Part shown: piece after piece, positions 1-11,100 of the stretch
How positions within the stretch are numbered: position 1 is the first letter of the stretch
How the letters are laid out: every line of letters begins with the position of its first letter
Source: Mastigamoeba balamuthi
Lineage: Eukaryota > Evosea > Mastigamoebida > Mastigamoebidae
Length of the DNA: 63,536 bases
Assembly (NCBI GenBank): GCA_902651635.1
Contig: CACRSC010000074.1
Location: forward strand, 1-63,536
Direction: 5' to 3'
Translations under genes and position numbers: made by a program
The notes under the pieces: generated by a model
Database searches by the model: none
Seen by the model: only the letters and a program-made list of their open reading frames with translations
What the model was told of the DNA's origin: nothing

Positions 1-980
1 TAAGAACGCGTTGAACAAGGTGCTTCTCGCTGCTCCTCGCTGCACCCTCGCTACCCCTACATCGCCACACACTCGCCGCTCGATGCTCACGCAGCCCACG
101 CCCACGCACGGCGAGCGACCACGAGGCCTGCTACCACCTGGCCCGACACGGTACCCGCACGACCCGCGACCTCCTCGTGCCCCCCAAGGCGATGCACCCT
201 CTGCTCGACGACAAGGACAGCGACACAGCCACACAAGGAGGCGGTGCGTCATCACGGCACTGGGCGGGCGTGCTGCCAGGGCGGCTGAGCGTGCGGGTGT
301 GGCCGACACGGCCCGCCGGCTGTCGGCGTGGCCGGCGGTGCTGCGCTGCCCATGCGCGGGTGCGGCGCAGCGGATGGCACCGCGGTGGGCCCTAGCTCCC
401 TAGTCATGCGTGGAGCGTGGACCCACGGCGGTGGCCCCGCTGCCCCTGACACCCCGCGGGGGTTGGCGTGGCGCCTGTCGGTCTCTCTTTGTGCACCCCT
501 CGGGCGGTCTCTCTGGCGGCATCCCTGCTCACGCCCCTTCGATTGGTCGCCCCCCCCCCTTGCTCTCTACAGGCCCGAGGGCGGAGCGTGGAGCGCGGGC
601 TGGTCATCAAGCACAGCCTCCAGATCTCACGGCGCAGAGCACGCTGCCACGACATCACCAGAGTCGCTGTGCCCGCCCAGGAGGGAGTGGAGGCCGCCCA
701 CCCAAGACGAGCAAACACTGCAGAGGAATACAAATTGTCTCCAAGATATTTCAACACCAATTGAATCCGTGTTCCCTGAGTGATGAGGACTATTTACCTG
801 GTCAGGCCCGGAGGCGATCCCACTCCACACAGCCACGTGCAGCACCTGCGGAGGTGCCGAACCGACACCCCTGGCAGCGCTACTGCGCTGGGGACGTGCG
901 CCCTCTGTCTGGCGCTGCCTCAATTGTTGCGGCCATCTCACCATATCACCAATTGCTTGGGACCATCGCTCGGCGGGCAG
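1..980. other. unresolved GC-rich stretch
   Basis: No convincing gene could be assembled here. The best hint of an exon lies on the plus strand after a pyrimidine tract and AG near position 570, running to a stop near 762; it resembles no family I recognise. The low-GC patch at about 720-780 may be intergenic. This may hold the 5' part of the trypsin-like gene that follows, or the 3' end of a gene starting outside the window. Confidence 0.3.
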
Positions 981-2385
981 ATACTACCCCAACTATGCAT
1001 TCGGCCTCGACGGCAGGCTGTGGGTCGAGCGCCCGCTGCCCTGCGCGCCCCTGCTGGACGACACGCTGGCCCCGTGGGTCGCAGCCCGCGCCGAGGGCCT
1101 CTCGTCTCTCGCGCCCTCTGTCGGTCCGCACGTCACCCGCGGTCATCCTCACGCGAGTCAGCGCGTAGGGATACTCTACGTGGGCAGAGGGGACCCGGAC
1201 AGGCAGTGGACCCAGTGGGCAGCGGTGACGTTCTTCCTCCTCGAGCACCGCGGACACCGCGTCTGCGTGTCTGTTTACCACGTCGTGGACGTGTTTGGTG
1301 CGTCGTAACGCCTTGGGCGGGCGGCCCTGACACCCCCGAGGCCCTGCAGAGGGGGCCAGGGCCGAGGACCTGCGCTTCTACGTGCCGCTGGCTGCGTCGG
1401 ACGCGTGCAGGAACATGTCTGTCGATTTCGGATCAGCACTTCTTGTCTCCGAGACCTTCGCCGAGGTCACCCCGAGAGCGGACCTCTCCTCCCTGCGCCG
1501 CGAGTACCTGGCGCGCGTGGCAGCATCGCCAGACGACGGTGAGCTCGCAAAGGAGAACGCAGACCCGCAGCTGGGCGAGCGGCCCGAGTGCATTGCCGAC
1601 TTCCTCTTCTTCGCGCCCCCGCCGTCGCTCGACGGGCTCCCGGCCCTGAGGGTAGCCGAGCGTGCTCCTCGTGCGCAAGCCCCCTCCCATCCCGCTGGTT
1701 CTCAGTTGATACGAGCTGCGCAGAGGCCATCGCTCCATGCGTGTCGCTCGGGTTCAACGACCCGGCAAACCTGGGCGACCAAGCCGAGAACGCTCCCTCG
1801 GCCAAGGGGATGGTGTACCCACACCGCTCCGCCTCAGTGGGAATGGTGACTGCCGCAGCACTCTCGTTCTCCGAGATGGGGCGGGCCACTGAGAATGGGC
1901 TCTCGCACGCGCAGCTCACGAGTGTTGGAAGCGGCGTCGTCAACGTCGTCTGCACCTCGCAGTGCGCGGCGATGGGCTCGCCTGTGCTCGACAGCAGCCT
2001 CGGGGTCGTGGCGGTCTTGTGTGGTGGCTACACCGACATGCCGCCGCCCGTGGAGCAGCGTAACAAGCGCCCCACTTGCGTGCCGTTTGATGCTCTCGCT
2101 CACAACACCCGCACAGCGGAGCAGGCGGGCTCTGGACGCTCGCCGGCGCTTCCGCAGGGCCCGGGTGCCACGGGGCGCAAAAACAACTTCGCCTTCTCAG
2201 TGTTCCACAGGTTCGGCATCCCCGCTCTGCCACCCACTCAGCCGCACCTCCAGCTTCTTCCAGGAGGCCCTGACGAAGCTCTGAACCATACCGGCCCGCG
2301 GGCCACCTCGAGACCCTTTGCAGCAGGTCTTCAGGGTGCTCAAGTGGGTCAGAGGGGTGTTGGGGTGGCCAGACAACACGAATGA
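981..2385 (+). CDS. trypsin-like serine peptidase homologue, probably inactive
   Basis: Three exons read as a chymotrypsin-fold (Trypsin_2-like) protein. Exon one ends near 1290 at a GTGCGT donor and carries VYHVVDVF, which fits the catalytic-His strand. The next exon (about 1340-1650) carries ECIADFLFF, which fits the catalytic-Asp strand. The last carries AAMGSPVLDSSLGVVAV, which aligns with the usual GNSGSPV...GVVGV segment, but the nucleophile position holds Met instead of Ser. If that alignment is right, this is a pseudopeptidase. Joining exon two (phase 1) across 1290-1342 gives an unbroken reading frame. The start and the splice near 1650-1720 are uncertain. The C-terminus may end at 2385 or, by another splice, near 2284. 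Fold assignment is inferred from motif spacing only. Confidence 0.42.
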
Positions 2386-2529
2386 ACAGACTACCATGAG
2401 TGCTTGTTACTCGCAAGAGCTGCGTTGCACGCAGCCGGGGCAAGTGCCTTGCGAAAGTTCAGCTGCCATACGTACACCGGGGGGACGCGCTCCCCGTCTT
2501 ATCTCTCGAGGCTCGCTGCAGGGCTGCCG

Positions 2530-5500
2530 TCAGGGTGCCCCCTGCGACGACGAGGGCCCGAACGTGATGCCCGAGTAGAGGTCCGGCCCCCCGCCGCTGC
2601 TCGACGACTTGGACGACGACGCCGCGACGACCGTCGACGACATGGCCGGCGCCGGCGTGGGCAGCACGCCCGCGAGCTGCATCCGCTGCACCGACTGCGA
2701 GATCTGCGGCAGCTGCGACGACAGCGACATGAGCACCAGCGGGTCCACCGGAGCCCCGGGCTGCGCGAGCGCATAAAAGGCGTGAGAACCGGGCAGAAAC
2801 CGAGGCGGCGCGGGACCTGGAGGTAGCCGGCGCCGATCTGGAGAGGGGGCGCGAGCATCTGCGGGGTCGCGGGTCCCACTGTGCCGCTGGTCGACGAGCT
2901 GGAGTCACTCTCGCCCGGGTTGAGCGGCACGACGACGATCGGGGTGCCGTCGGGCGCCTGCGAGTGCACATACGGCACGAAGCCGCTCATCATGCTCATG
3001 CTCATCTGCGACATGGGCTGCGGCAGCACGTTGAGCTCGACGACGGGCGACATGGACGCGTCGCCCGTCGGGACGAATTTGATGTCGCCTGCGTGCGAAT
3101 CGATCGGCCTGCTGGGCTCCTCCTTCCTGCGTATGTGGAACACCGCGTAGAGCACCCCGCACATCGCCCCGATGACGACGACTCCCGTCACGCCGATGGG
3201 TACGCCGACGGCGATGCCGTTGTCCTTCGATTTCGACGCGGAAACGTTGGAGTACTCCTCGCAGTCCGAAGTCGGCGGGCTCGTGCGGCGGAACCCCGCC
3301 GCGCAGCGGCACGACGTCGAGCAGCCCAGCCCGGCGTCGCACTCCTCCGAGTCCTCGACGACGCCGTTGCCGCAGCCGCGGCAGTACAGCTGCACGGGCG
3401 CGTACGCCTCGTGGCCCTCGGAGCACTTGCAGTCATACCTGCAGAACTTGCCGCTGTCGCACTCCTCCGAGGAGTCAAGCTTCTTGTTCCCGCACGCTGC
3501 AAAAGCCCCGAGACGTCAGGGAGAGGCGGTGTGGCGCTCGAAAGCGTCGCAGAAGCGGCGTCGCACAGTGCGGAATCGACACGCAATCGGTGCTTGCAGG
3601 AGTCGCTGCGGTGAACTTGGCGGCACACTTGCAGTTCTTCGTGCAGCCAGCGCCGCCGTCGCACTCCTCGCCGTCGTCGGGGACGCCGTTACCGCAGGCC
3701 AGGCAGTACTTCTTGGGCGTGGAGTAGGGCTTGGACCCCGTGCCGCACGTGCAGTTGATCGCGTTGCAGTAGAGCCCGCCGTCGCACTCCTCCCCGCTCT
3801 GTATCGCCGAGTCTCCGCAGTCTGCAGGCCGCGTTCAGCGAGTCTCGCAACGCGTTGAAGGATTGAAAGGCATAAACTCACCGGGGAACTGCTGCTCGCA
3901 GGACAGCGAGGGAGGGGAGGTCTGCCTGAAGCCGGCGACGCACTTGCACGTCGCGGGAATGCAGCCGGGTCCGCCGTCGCAGTCCTCGCCCGCGTCGAGC
4001 AGGTCGTTGCCGCAGCCCTGGCAGCTGGACGCCCGCGGGTTCCTCTCCGCGTGCCCGCTGTCGCACTTGCACGCGGTGCAGAAGACCCCGCCGTCGCACT
4101 CCTCGTCCCCGACGACGATTCCGTCGCCACACTCTGACAAATTACAGAGTGGTCAGTACAATGAACGGCTGTCCGAGGGGCGCACTGTTGCGGCAGTCTG
4201 TCACTGGCGGCACCATGGGACCCCATCCCAGCTTGCATGTGCAGTTGGCGCAGCCCGCGCCACCTGTCTCGCACTGCTCCGACTTCGTCTCGACGACGCC
4301 GTTGGAGCATCCTTATGTGGAATGTCAATAACTCTCGTTCAACGCCCAGAGCAGAGTCGATGACGTGTTGTGCGTGCCTGGGCTGACGCAAGTGGCCACA
4401 TTGTTGACGTTGCGACACACCCCAGCGCTGCCGCACCCCCCTACGGTGGTCGGGCTGGCCTGCACATTGCAGTCTGGTTCCGTTGTGTGAGACACAGTAA
4501 TGAGGGGTCTTGTGTGCACACCGGAGTCCCAGCCCTGGCACGAGCACTGGCAGAAGCCGTTTGCGTAGTACGAGTACGTGCAGGCCCAGTTGTAGGGAAT
4601 CTGGAGGCACTTGTCGCCCGAGCACATCCGCGTCCCGCAGTCCGATGGCAGCTTGGCGTAGAACGAGCAGTCGGGGTCCCTGACGCCGCCCTGCTGGCAC
4701 GAGCAGTCGCACTTGGTCCGGTCGCCGAACGCCCCCGCAGCGCACGTCCACGCGGCCTCGCACGTGTTGGAGTCGGTGCACCTGTAGACCTTGGAGGTGT
4801 CGGGGCAGTTGAGGGCCCTCGGGTACCACGGGCCCCCGGCCTCGTCCCACTGGCCCCTGCAGTCGGGGTCCAGCGTCCCCCCGCACCCGCACTGGCACCC
4901 GTCGCCCGACCCGAAGGACGCCAGCGCGCACACGCCCGTCGCGGTCCACCCCGGGTCTAGCGGTCCCGATGTGTGAGACTCGGTGACGGGGACACGAGAT
5001 GGGGTGGACTTACCAAGGCATTTGCCCTTGGGGCTGCACACCTGCCCAGCAGAGCACGAGGCTGACACGGGGCCTTTCTTGCTCGAATGGCAGTCGGGGT
5101 CCCACAGGCCGCACTCACAGTCGCACGTGCCGTCCTTGTACTTGCCCGGGCATGTCCATCCGGTGGGCTCACCTGAACAATTGATTGTTCTTTCAGTTCC
5201 AGGGGAATAAAGAAGCGAAGTCAGAGCGAACCAGAGAAGTTTGTGCCCTGCGTGCGGATGGTGACCGACGAGATGTTGTCTGTGACCCAGTCAGCGCGGT
5301 GCCTGTTCCACGAGGCGCCCGGCATCCTGTAGAACGAGAGCCGCGAGCCCGCGATGTCGCTGTAGGGGTACGTGACCTGCGTGCAGGCCTCTGTCACGCT
5401 GTACCCGATGAACACGCGCGGCCTCGTGGCCACGAACGACAGCCCCGACACGCTCATGCTGTTCTGCTGCGTCTTGTACGGCACACTGAGGGTCCTGAAG

Positions 5501-6012
5501 TCCGAGGCGAGCAGCTGCCCGGGCTGCCCCTCGTTGTCCTCGTACATCACGAAAGTGAAGTTGTGCAGGTCGATCTTCGTGCCGCTCCACTCGTACCTGA
5601 AGATGAAGCAGATCTGCGGACGAGGAAATCCCCCATCGTGAGGACGGCCACCAGAGTGCATGCCACAGGCGGTGGCAGGCCGCGGCGTGAGGCTCGCACG
5701 TCTGTGTACTTCCACGGAACTTCGGGCGGGGTGAACAGCTGGACGAGCTCCAGCGCGGACCCGTCAGCTGTGGGCGCCGAAGTCAGGAGCCACCGGGGTG
5801 GTGCTGGGTAGGAGAGGCCGAGTACTACTTGGGTTGAGCGGGTCCAGCGCCTTGCAGGTGTTGTTTGTCACGGGGGCCGTCCCGTACTTCATGTACTGGC
5901 CCCAGTCGTCCCACCCCTCGTGGTAGCCGATAACGCACATGCCCGCACGCGCGAGGCCACACCACAGCAGGATCAGCAAGGCACCCTGCGCCAGTCCGGC
6001 ACGCGCGTGCAT
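2530..6012 (-). CDS. Cys-rich single-pass surface receptor, paralogue 1
   Basis: The start at 6012 gives a signal peptide (MHARAGLAQGALLILLWCG). It is followed by an N-terminal beta-rich region with GSALELVQLFTPPEVPW and, after an intron, ICFIFRYEWSGTK to RMPGASWNRHRADW, matched closely in the divergent neighbour. Next come modules of the form CxCxCGGxxDPDC (about 5.1-4.5 kb). At least six disulfide repeats of the DUF4215/Myxococcus Cys-rich type follow, of the form CGNGVVEDSEECD (about 4.3-3.3 kb). A TM helix (IAVGVPIGVTGVVVIGAMCG) and a basic stop-transfer HIRRKEE follow. The tail is rich in Ser and Met and includes QAPDGTPIVVVP; after one more intron it ends in a Ser-rich segment at 2530. 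There are about ten short introns. Ligand and partner are unknown. Extracellular binding is inferred from the architecture. Confidence 0.75.
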
Positions 6013-6319
6013 ATCCGTCTCGAAAAGGGTGGGTGTGACCTGTTGTTGCTGTGAAGAGAAAAACTCACAACGGCCTATTTTCGTCAGCACCGCGATATCT
6101 CAGTAATTAATGCATGGCGGGCCAACGGACTGGCCCCGTCAGCGGCCGCTCGGGTTCCCTGCGGCCTCTGCGGTGGCGGGCATGGTCCGAGCAGCGAGAG
6201 ACGCGTGGAAGTCTTGTGTCCTGAGATAATCGGGGATTTCCTGGATCAAGAGCATTTCGTACAATCAAAAACTGCAAAAAAGGGGGCGTGCAAGGTCTGC
6301 AGCTGCTTTGTGCGCCAGC
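6013..6319. promoter_or_regulatory. shared divergent promoter of the Cys-rich pair
   Basis: The 307 bases between two start codons facing away from each other must hold both promoters. The stretch is less GC-rich than its surroundings, with TAATTAATGCAT near 6100 and an A-run near 6275. No TATA box can be assigned with confidence. The arrangement suggests the two paralogues may be co-expressed. Confidence 0.45.
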
Positions 6320-9300
6320 ATGATCCTCCACGCCATAGCCCTCGCTCTGCTGGGGCTCGCTGCGGCGGACGAGCCCTGCCAGACCCCGGGCCTCACGTGG
6401 GACACACCCGACAACCTGCTGGGCTCCGAGAACGCAAACACGCCGCTGTTCAGCGCACCCGTCACCCTGAATTCGTGCCAGGACTGTACTGGCGACCCCC
6501 CACCCGCCCAACCACCCGTTCCTCGACTCACGCCCGCTCGTCTCTCGTGCGTGCGAACTCCAGCGGGGTCTGACACGCCGCACGGGTCTGCTGTCGAGGT
6601 CGTGCAGCTTTTCACGCCTCAGTCGGTTCCTTGGGTCTACAAAGGGGTGCGCCAACCCCCACTCGTGCCCTCCCACCACTTTCATTTCGCTTCATCTATC
6701 CAAACCACCCTCCATGTCCGCCTTCCGCGGGAATGGCCCACCTCGCCGTTGTGTTGAGGGCGCGCGAGGCTCCTGTTTTGGGAGAGTTTTCGCGCCGGTG
6801 TGGCCTTGCGAATGCAACTTCCACTTTGGGGTCGATTTTCAACCACACACCCGCTCTCATAATGACGTCTGCATTTCCACAGCTTTGCTTCAGGGCGTTT
6901 TACACTGGCCACCTGCTGCCGGCCTCGTACTCGACGCAGATGCCCTACGACCTCGTGCTGTACGAGTCGGACCCTGTCACGGGCGGGCCCGCAGCCAAGC
7001 CCAAGTTCACAGCGACCGTCAAAGGGGCGCTGACCTCAGTGTGGGCCACGATCAACTGGGAGGTCTCATTCCCGCGCGTGTACATGGGGTACCGCGCGAC
7101 GCTGCCGTGCACGCAGTTCCAGTACTACACGTTCCCGTTCCAGCCCGGGAGGCCCGCGTTCTACAGGCCCCTGACGACGGGCGCAGCGTGGAACAGGCAC
7201 GCGGCCGACTGGATCAACGGGAACCACAGCTTCGTCGCCATCCGAGCAGAGGGCTCCCCCCTCACCACCAACGGAGGCGAGTGCAGCGCCGACTGCCGTC
7301 CTTTTTTTTGTGAGATTCTGACTTGGTTTTCGCAGGAGTCCCCGCTGCGTGGAACTGCTCCACGTCGTTCTATAACGACAAGAGCACTTGCCACTGCAAC
7401 TGCGGTGCCTACGACCCAGGTGCATTGTCTGGCCCTCTTCTCCTCCTGCGTCTCACCGATTTCTAGACTGCAGCAACAGCGTAAAGGGTCCTGTGTCTGC
7501 GAACTGCGCCACAGGGCAGGTCTGCAACCGCCAGGGCTCCTGTGTCGGTTCGCACCGCCTGCGCCCGTGCCTCTCCAGTCCACTCATTACGCCCGCGCAG
7601 ACCCCAAGTGGACGTCGTGCAGCCTCAAATCCTACGGCTCCGGCGATGGCTGTCAGTGCGGCTGCGGCGGCGCCCTCGACCCCGACTGCCGCGACTCGAC
7701 GATATCCAGCGGCCCGTTCTTCCCGCAGGCCCTCAACTGCGCGTCGGTCCCGGGCGTGGCGATGTGCGCCAGCGACGGCACGTGCGCTGCGGCGGGGCTG
7801 ACCAAGGCGCAGCTGAGCGACGGCATCTGCCAGTGCACGGCCTCGGGCGTCCTAGACCCCGACTGCCTCTGCGTCGACAACGTGTCTGGCATGACGTGCA
7901 ACTCGCGGTCGACGTGCGGGGCGCTCAAGTGCTACATGGGGGGCTGCCGCAGCATCCCCGCCGGGTGGAAGTGCCCGCTGATCGGCTACGACTCTGGTGG
8001 CGACTGTGACTGCGAGTGCGGCGGGTGGGATCCCGGTGAGCCAGCGCCCTCATCTTCCAGTGTCTCTCTCCTCCTGCAGCACTCACACGACCTCGGTACA
8101 GACTGCAACGGCTTCCAAGTGAGCTCACACGTTATCGGATGCACCAAGTCGTACGTATGCGGGAAGCCCAACGGGACGTGCACCGCTCCAGGTGAGCTTG
8201 CTACCCCTCTACCAGTCCCCTGTTCTCTTGTCCCTTAGCCTGGCTCGGTGGCATAGGATGCGGCAACGGGGTAGTCGAGCAGGACCCCTACGGCAACGAG
8301 GAGGAGTGCGACGGGGGCAGCGGTTGCTCCAAGTGCCAGTGCCTCCCCGGCTGGCAGCCGCAGAGCCCCAAGGACTCGAGCTGCGCTTCCAGTGCGCCAC
8401 AGCACCCCAGAGGTCTCGCACCTCCCACGCCCCGCTGACCGCCGCCATCTCTCTCGCTCTCGCCAGTCTGCAGAGACAACATTGTCGTGGGCCCCGAGGA
8501 GTGCGACGGGGGAAAGCTGTGCTTCCTGGAGAACTGCTCGTGCCACGCGGGGCACCCGCCCTACAGCCCGCGCAAGCTCGGCTGCCAGGGCTGCGGCAAC
8601 GGCATCCTCGACCCGGGCGAGCAGTGCGACGGCGGTGGCAGCACCACGTCGGGCTGCCACCCCACCGCTTGCACCTGTGTCAGCGGCTACGAGCCCACCA
8701 TCCCCACGACCACCGCCTGCATCCGCCTCAACCACAGTTGCGCACCTCCCCGCCCCGCGAAACCCGTCGAAATTCGGTGGCTCATGTGCACAAACGCGGC
8801 AGAGTGCGGGGACGGAGTAGTGCAGCGGACGGAGATGTGCGACGGGGGCGCGTTTTGCGTCAACTGCACGTGCGCCGCGGGGCACGCGGCGTACTCGCCC
8901 AACAGGGATGCCTGCGTGGGGTGCGGGAACCGCCTGCTGGACGACGGCGAGGAGTGCGACGGCGGGCAGGGATGCTCGTCGTCGTGCAAGTGCAACGACG
9001 GCTACGTGTCCTCTACCCCGCTCTCGGTCTCGTGTGTCGAGGACACCAAAGGTGCTTCTCTTTTCCTTCCATCTCAGCACAATTGCTCCGAGTGGTACCC
9101 GCGTTTTTTTTTCGTGCGAACTGTATTGTGAAGACTCCTTAAAGTGGAAAGGGCCTTAGTCACGGTATTTGACCTCATAGGGCATGTAAGTCCCCGACTT
9201 AACAATTCCGGGCAAAACCGTGCATAAACCGTGAAATCGGGCCCCCACCGGGTTTTAGGGGACTTTGCCCTCGTCTGTATTTGTCCATGTTGAACACAAA

Positions 9301-10158
9301 CGCCCTTCGGGTTATTCGCCCGGGCGTTATCACGCGAACAGGTGCCTGTTTCAGCGGGCTTTACTGGACACACGAGCCGTGTCTCACTGGAGCGCTGCCA
9401 CGCCCTCACCCGCTCCAGCGTGCAACAACGGCTACCTCGAGAGCAACGAGGAGTGCGACGGCGGCGCGTTCTGCACGGCCAACTGCACGTGCGCCCCCGG
9501 CCACTACGCCTACTCCCCGCGCGAGCTGGGCTGCTCGGGCTGCCAGAACGGCTTCCTCGACGTCAACGAGTCGTGCGACGGGGGCCCCGGCTGCGACGCC
9601 AACTGCACGTGCAACGGCGGCTACGCGGCCTCGGTCCCTGCGTCCAAGGGCTGCGTGCGCTCCTCGATGGCCAACAAGACCAAGTCCGACACGAGGGACC
9701 TGGCCATCGCCGTGGGCGTGCCCGTGGGCGTCGTGGGCCTCGTGGGCGTCGTCGGGGCCTTCACCGTCTACCTCGTCTACTCGACGCGCAAGCGGCGCCA
9801 GGCCCCGGGGATGATGCTCGAGTACGAGCACGGCAGCGGCCTCACGACGGACATGGGCCTCTCGACCGTCCCCATCGCCGCCTCGGTCGGCACGCACGGC
9901 GGCGTGCTCAACAGCTCCGGGGGCGCCAGCTCGTTCGGCCAGTACATCCGGAGCACCGCCCCCGACGGCACGCCCATCTACATCGTCCCCGTCTCGGCCC
10001 GCGGGTTCAACAGCAGCGGCAGCGAGGGCGCCATCCAGGGCTCCAGCCCGCAGGCCTCGGCAGCCGCAGCCGCCGCCACGTCGTCGGGCAGCCTGCCGCC
10101 GGCGAGCACCGCGGGGGCAGCGGGCGGCAGCGCTGGGGAGGCGCCCGCGGGGCAGTAA
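6320..10158 (+). CDS. Cys-rich single-pass surface receptor, paralogue 2
   Basis: The start at 6320 gives a signal peptide (MILHAIALALLGLAAADEP). The N-terminal domain mirrors paralogue 1: GSAVEVVQLFTPQSVPW, CFRAFYTGHLL, then TTGAAWNRHAADWINGNH. Cys modules with CQCGCGGALDPDC and CDCECGGWDPG occupy about 7.6-8.05 kb. Disulfide repeats such as CGNGILDPGEQCDGG and CGDGVVQRTEMCDGG run from 8.25 to 9.65 kb. The TM helix is AVGVPVGVVGLVGVVGAFTV, followed by YSTRKRRQ. The cytoplasmic tail includes STAPDGTPIYIVPV and an Ala/Ser/Gly-rich end. An unusually long intron of about 370 bases (roughly 9050-9418) interrupts the repeats; its composition is less GC-rich than the exons. The gene runs head-to-head with paralogue 1. 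Function is inferred from architecture only. Confidence 0.75.
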
Positions 10159-10269
10159 GAGCCGCTGCTGACCAGATGCCATACGCGGGCAAAAGACAAT
10201 TGCACGACGCACAACGCGGTGGCCTCTAACAGCCCGGTCTGTACTTTGCCCAACAATTGTTTTGCCCAT

Positions 10270-10866
10270 GCGCACACGCGATGCCCAGCACAACTGTAGA
10301 GGAAAACGGAGGAGATGAAACGAATGCATCGGACGAGTTTTGAGGGGGCCACTTGGCACCACAACGCTGACTGTTGCACATCGCCCAGCCGAAGCTTGTG
10401 CCCATGCGAACAGAATTCATACGCTTTGTCAGAGAGAAAACCGTCAGAAAACGGATGACAATTGTAGAGGTATAGACCCAAAAATAGACAGAATACGGAA
10501 AAGGACCGAGAGGGCCGGCGTGTGGCGTGCCAGCGAGCACTGCAAAGCCGCCTGCTGAACATCGCTCAGCCTGCGTGGCGTGTCGGAATGGCCAGAAGAC
10601 GGAAAACATGAGGGAGGGACCCATAAGTGGGGGTGCGGGGGCAGAGGGGCAGCGGGGGAGAGAAGATAGCGAGAGAGGGCAGAATCGGGGCCACCAGCGG
10701 TCTGGTACCTGGGAAATAATCCTCTGGAGCTCGTACGACACTCGGTTCAAGCCGAGCCAATGACCCAGAGGACTCTTCAAGCGACACAATCTTTGGAAGT
10801 GCTCAAGGTAGTGGGTCCAACACCCTCTGGCCTCATCCCCTTTTTGCTCTACAAGGCCAGTGTGGG
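10270..10866 (-). repeat. 600-bp interspersed repeat, left inverted copy
   Basis: This stretch reappears in inverted orientation at about 25846-26445 with high identity. Both copies contain an extended stem, CCTCTGG...CCAGAGG, enclosing a second hairpin, CTCGG...CCGAG; the loop of the inner hairpin differs (TTCAAG here, the other copy CTGCTG on its plus strand). A long open frame on this strand is conserved in part, but an indel shifts it in the other copy, so I treat it as noncoding. The two copies bracket the receptor-pseudokinase cluster. Confidence 0.75.
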
Positions 10867-11100
10867 ACTAGCGCGATAGAGCCTGTTTCTTTGTCTTGCT
10901 CTCATTCACATTCTACTGCGCGAGGTACTCTGCGGGACCTAAGGCTGGATAAAAACGCCAGTGTCTGCGAAGGCAGTTGAATCAGTTTAAATCCGCCAGG
11001 TCCTACCCGGTCACTCACCCCTTGCTTGTATTGAATTCTGAATGTGTTTGTTATTCACAAGCTTCCGATTCCTAGTTGACGTTTCTCACGGGCTCTCGTC

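Noticed and set aside
10735-10765. CGGTTCAAGCCGAG as a tRNA T-arm
   Set aside because: The inverted copy keeps the stem but not the T-loop bases, and no A box or acceptor stem lies at the right distance.
10226-10789. A 187-residue frame inside the 600-bp repeat as a gene
   Set aside because: An indel in the inverted copy shifts it, and no domain features are seen. Treated as noncoding.
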